A DNA stretch of 64,000 bases from Thermosynechococcus sp. GTDB lineage: Bacteria; Cyanobacteriota; Cyanobacteriia; Thermosynechococcales; Thermosynechococcaceae. The notes beneath the pieces are model-generated. The model did not search any database. It was given only the letters and a program-made list of their open reading frames with translations, and had not been told where the DNA came from. Position 1 is the first letter of the stretch. Every line of letters starts with the position of its first letter. The translations under genes and the position numbers were made by a program. Shown in pieces: positions 62,190-64,000 of this stretch. The stretch lies in contig NZ_AP024678.1 of the NCBI RefSeq assembly GCF_025999095.1, positions 2,139,527-2,203,526 of the forward strand. The letters run 5' to 3'.

Positions 62190-64000
62190 ATGACCCGAAC
62201 CACGGCCTACGACATTTGGCGCGCCGGTCATCAGCCCCTGCGTCCCCTCTTTGCCCCCAAAAGTGTTGCTGTCATCGGGGCCAGCGAAAAAGAAGGCAGT
62301 GTTGGCCGCACCCTGCTGTGGAATTTGATTCAAAGCCCCTTCGGCGGCACCGTCTTTCCCGTTAACCCACGCCGCAGTTCTGTGTTGGGCATCAAGGCCT
62401 ATGCCAGTGTGACGGCTATCCCGGAAGCGGTTGATCTGGCAGTCATTGCCACCCCTGCGGCTACAGTGCCAGCGGTGGTGGCCGAGTGCGCCGCCGCAGG
62501 CGTCAAAGGAGCCATTATTGTTTCAGCCGGGTTTCGCGAAGTAGGGGCAGCGGGACTGGCTCTTGAGGAAGAGATTTTAACCATTGCTCGTCAGGCGCGG
62601 ATGCGCATTATTGGCCCCAATTGTCTAGGGGTGATGTGTCCGCCCACGGGTTTGAATGCCACCTTTGCCGCCAGAATGGCGCGATCAGGGCATGTTGGCT
62701 TTCTCAGTCAAAGCGGCGCCCTGTGCACCTCAATTTTGGATTGGAGTTTACAGGAGAATGTCGGCTTTAGTGCCTTCGTCTCCATTGGCACGATGCTGGA
62801 TGTGGGCTGGGGTGACCTCATCTACTACCTAGGCGATGATCCGCAAACCCGCTGCATTGTTATCTATATGGAATCTTTGGGGGATGCGCGATCCTTCCTC
62901 TCAGCTGCGCGGGAAGTGGCCTATATCAAGCCCATCATTGTCATCAAAGCCGGACGGACTGCTGCCGCTGCCCAGGCCGCCGCTTCCCATACAGGGGCAT
63001 TGATGGGATCCGATGCAGTGGTGGATGCAGCACTAGAACGCTGTGGGGTGCTGCGGGTGGAAACCATTGAAGATTTGTTTGACATGGCAGAGGTTTTGGA
63101 CAAGCAATCACGTCCCAAAGGCCCCCATCTGACGATTCTCACCAATGCTGGCGGCCCGGGGGTCTTGGCTACTGATGCGCTGATTCGGGCGGGGGGCAAA
63201 CTGAGTTCTCTCTGTGCGGATACCCTACAGGCACTGAATCAAGTGCTCCCCCCCGCTTGGAGCCACGGCAACCCCGTGGACATTTTGGGGGATGCAACCG
63301 CCGATCGCTACCTCAAGGCACTGCAACACTGTGAAACGGATGCCAACAGTGACGGCCTACTAGTGATCCTCACTCCCCAAGCCATGACGGATCCCTTGGC
63401 GGTCGCCCAAGATCTTGCCACCTATGCCCAAAACCGTCCCAGTGGTGCCAAGCCGATTCTGGCCAGTTGGATGGGGGGCAACACCGTGAAACCAGGGGAA
63501 GCCATTCTCAACCAAGCGGGCATTCCCACCTATGCCTATGCCGACACCGCTGCCCGCATCTTTAGCTATATGTGGCGCTATAGCGACCACTTGCAGGCAC
63601 TATACCAAACGCCCGCTTTGCCCTTGACCACCACCCCCCCGAATCGAGAGTCTGTCAGTCAACTGTTTGAGCAAGTGCGCCGTGAGGGACGGACCCTGTT
63701 AACGGAGTGGGAAGCCAAGGCTGTTCTTGCTGCCTATGGCCTGCCAGTGGTGGAAACCTGTATTGCCCGCAGTGCAGCAGAGGCAGTGGCGGCCGCCGAT
63801 CGCCTCGGGTATCCCGTGGTTCTCAAGCTCTATTCACCAACAATTACCCACAAAACTGATGTTGGGGGTGTCGCCCTCAATCTTCCCGATGCTGCTGCCG
63901 TCATCACTGCCTACCAACAAATTGAGAAAAATGTCACCACTGCGGCGGGAGCGGGTCATTTTGCTGGCGTCACTGTGCAGCCGATGATTCCATGGCAAGG
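62190..64000 (+). CDS. acyl-CoA synthetase (ADP-forming), 3' end outside window
   Basis: ATG 62190 opens a frame to the window edge (about 603 residues visible). Order: CoA-binding domain ([22 protein letters not shown]), ligase-CoA domain ([29 protein letters not shown]), the phosphohistidine in [12 protein letters not shown], then the start of the ATP-grasp beta part ([21 protein letters not shown]). The enzyme makes acetyl- or other acyl-CoA with ATP to ADP, or runs backwards to give ATP from acyl-CoA, as in acetate overflow. No acetyltransferase domain was seen in the visible part. Confidence 0.92.
   Translation, partial: MTRTTAYDIWRAGHQPLRPLFAPKSVAVIGASEKEGSVGRTLLWNLIQSPFGGTVFPVNPRRSSVLGIKAYASVTAIPEAVDLAVIATPAATVPAVVAECAAAGVKGAIIVSAGFREVGAAGLALEEEILTIARQARMRIIGPNCLGVMCPPTGLNATFAARMARSGHVGFLSQSGALCTSILDWSLQENVGFSAFVSIGTMLDVGWGDLIYYLGDDPQTRCIVIYMESLGDARSFLSAAREVAYIKPIIVIKAGRTAAAAQAAASHTGALMGSDAVVDAALERCGVLRVETIEDLFDMAEVLDKQSRPKGPHLTILTNAGGPGVLATDALIRAGGKLSSLCADTLQALNQVLPPAWSHGNPVDILGDATADRYLKALQHCETDANSDGLLVILTPQAMTDPLAVAQDLATYAQNRPSGAKPILASWMGGNTVKPGEAILNQAGIPTYAYADTAARIFSYMWRYSDHLQALYQTPALPLTTTPPNRESVSQLFEQVRREGRTLLTEWEAKAVLAAYGLPVVETCIARSAAEAVAAADRLGYPVVLKLYSPTITHKTDVGGVALNLPDAAAVITAYQQIEKNVTTAAGAGHFAGVTVQPMIPWQ

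Overview
The window comes from a cyanobacterium, most likely a thermophilic unicellular one of the Thermosynechococcus type. The evidence is the very frequent HIP1 palindrome GCGATCGC, a phycobilisome-linked ferredoxin-NADP reductase (petH), the photosystem II subunit Psb30/Ycf12, a PAM68-type PSII assembly factor, an RbcR-type LysR regulator, Ycf23, two phylloquinone genes (menF, menE), and compact housekeeping genes on both strands. The genus is inferred from recalled protein similarity, not from a search.

Layout. 1-2957: end of a polysaccharide island (asnB, cut by the window edge, and a GT4 glycosyltransferase). 3143-6026: a TPR protein, a small Cys-rich protein, an orphan DppB-type permease, a PrxQ peroxiredoxin and tRNA-Ser(UGA). 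6120-13043: minus-strand exopolysaccharide cluster (Wzc-like co-polymerase with a degenerate kinase domain, nucleotide-sugar epimerase, UDP-sugar dehydrogenase, glycosyltransferase, EpsG/Wzy-like polymerase). Its promoter-proximal half is AT-rich and lacks HIP1 sites, which suggests transfer. 13464-23783: FeoA plus a CHASE2 Ser/Thr kinase, rbcR, rpsO-pam68, a metanogen-output-domain protein paired with a PAS-GGDEF cyclase, petH, menF and msrB. 24391-28893: sepF-proC-small membrane protein-dapA-rnj, almost without gaps. 28946-40806: menE, rsfS, a Ca2+ ATPase, thrC, a histidine phosphatase, an RDD membrane protein, an adenosine-deaminase relative and leuD. 41183-49279: an FHA protein, a divergent ferredoxin, glmS, murE, a dead DinG-like helicase, larE and psb30. 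49242-64000: recJ, an SLH porin, ycf23 and an RNA m5C methyltransferase, a degenerate flavoprotein, a broken glgP remnant, an MntA/HepT-like pair, an FHA-ABC transporter, a glycogen debranching enzyme and an ADP-forming acyl-CoA synthetase cut by the window edge.

How genes work together. The 6-13 kb cluster reads as export/chain-length control, precursor synthesis (4-epimerase plus 6-dehydrogenase giving uronic-acid-type sugars), transfer and polymerisation. menF and menE act in phylloquinone synthesis for photosystem I. petH and the 42.2 kb ferredoxin belong to photosynthetic electron transfer. The glgP remnant and the debranching enzyme point to glycogen breakdown.

Most unusual signals. 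(1) At least eight spacers between genes carry exact head-to-tail duplications of 8-16 bp. (2) Several proteins keep a fold but have lost catalytic residues: the Wzc-like kinase, the DinG-like helicase, the HepT-like toxin (RNase His replaced by Tyr) and a flavoprotein without its redox and nucleotide-binding motifs. (3) A long, structured sepF leader carries a tiny overlapping uORF. No CRISPR array, insertion sequence, rRNA or origin was seen.
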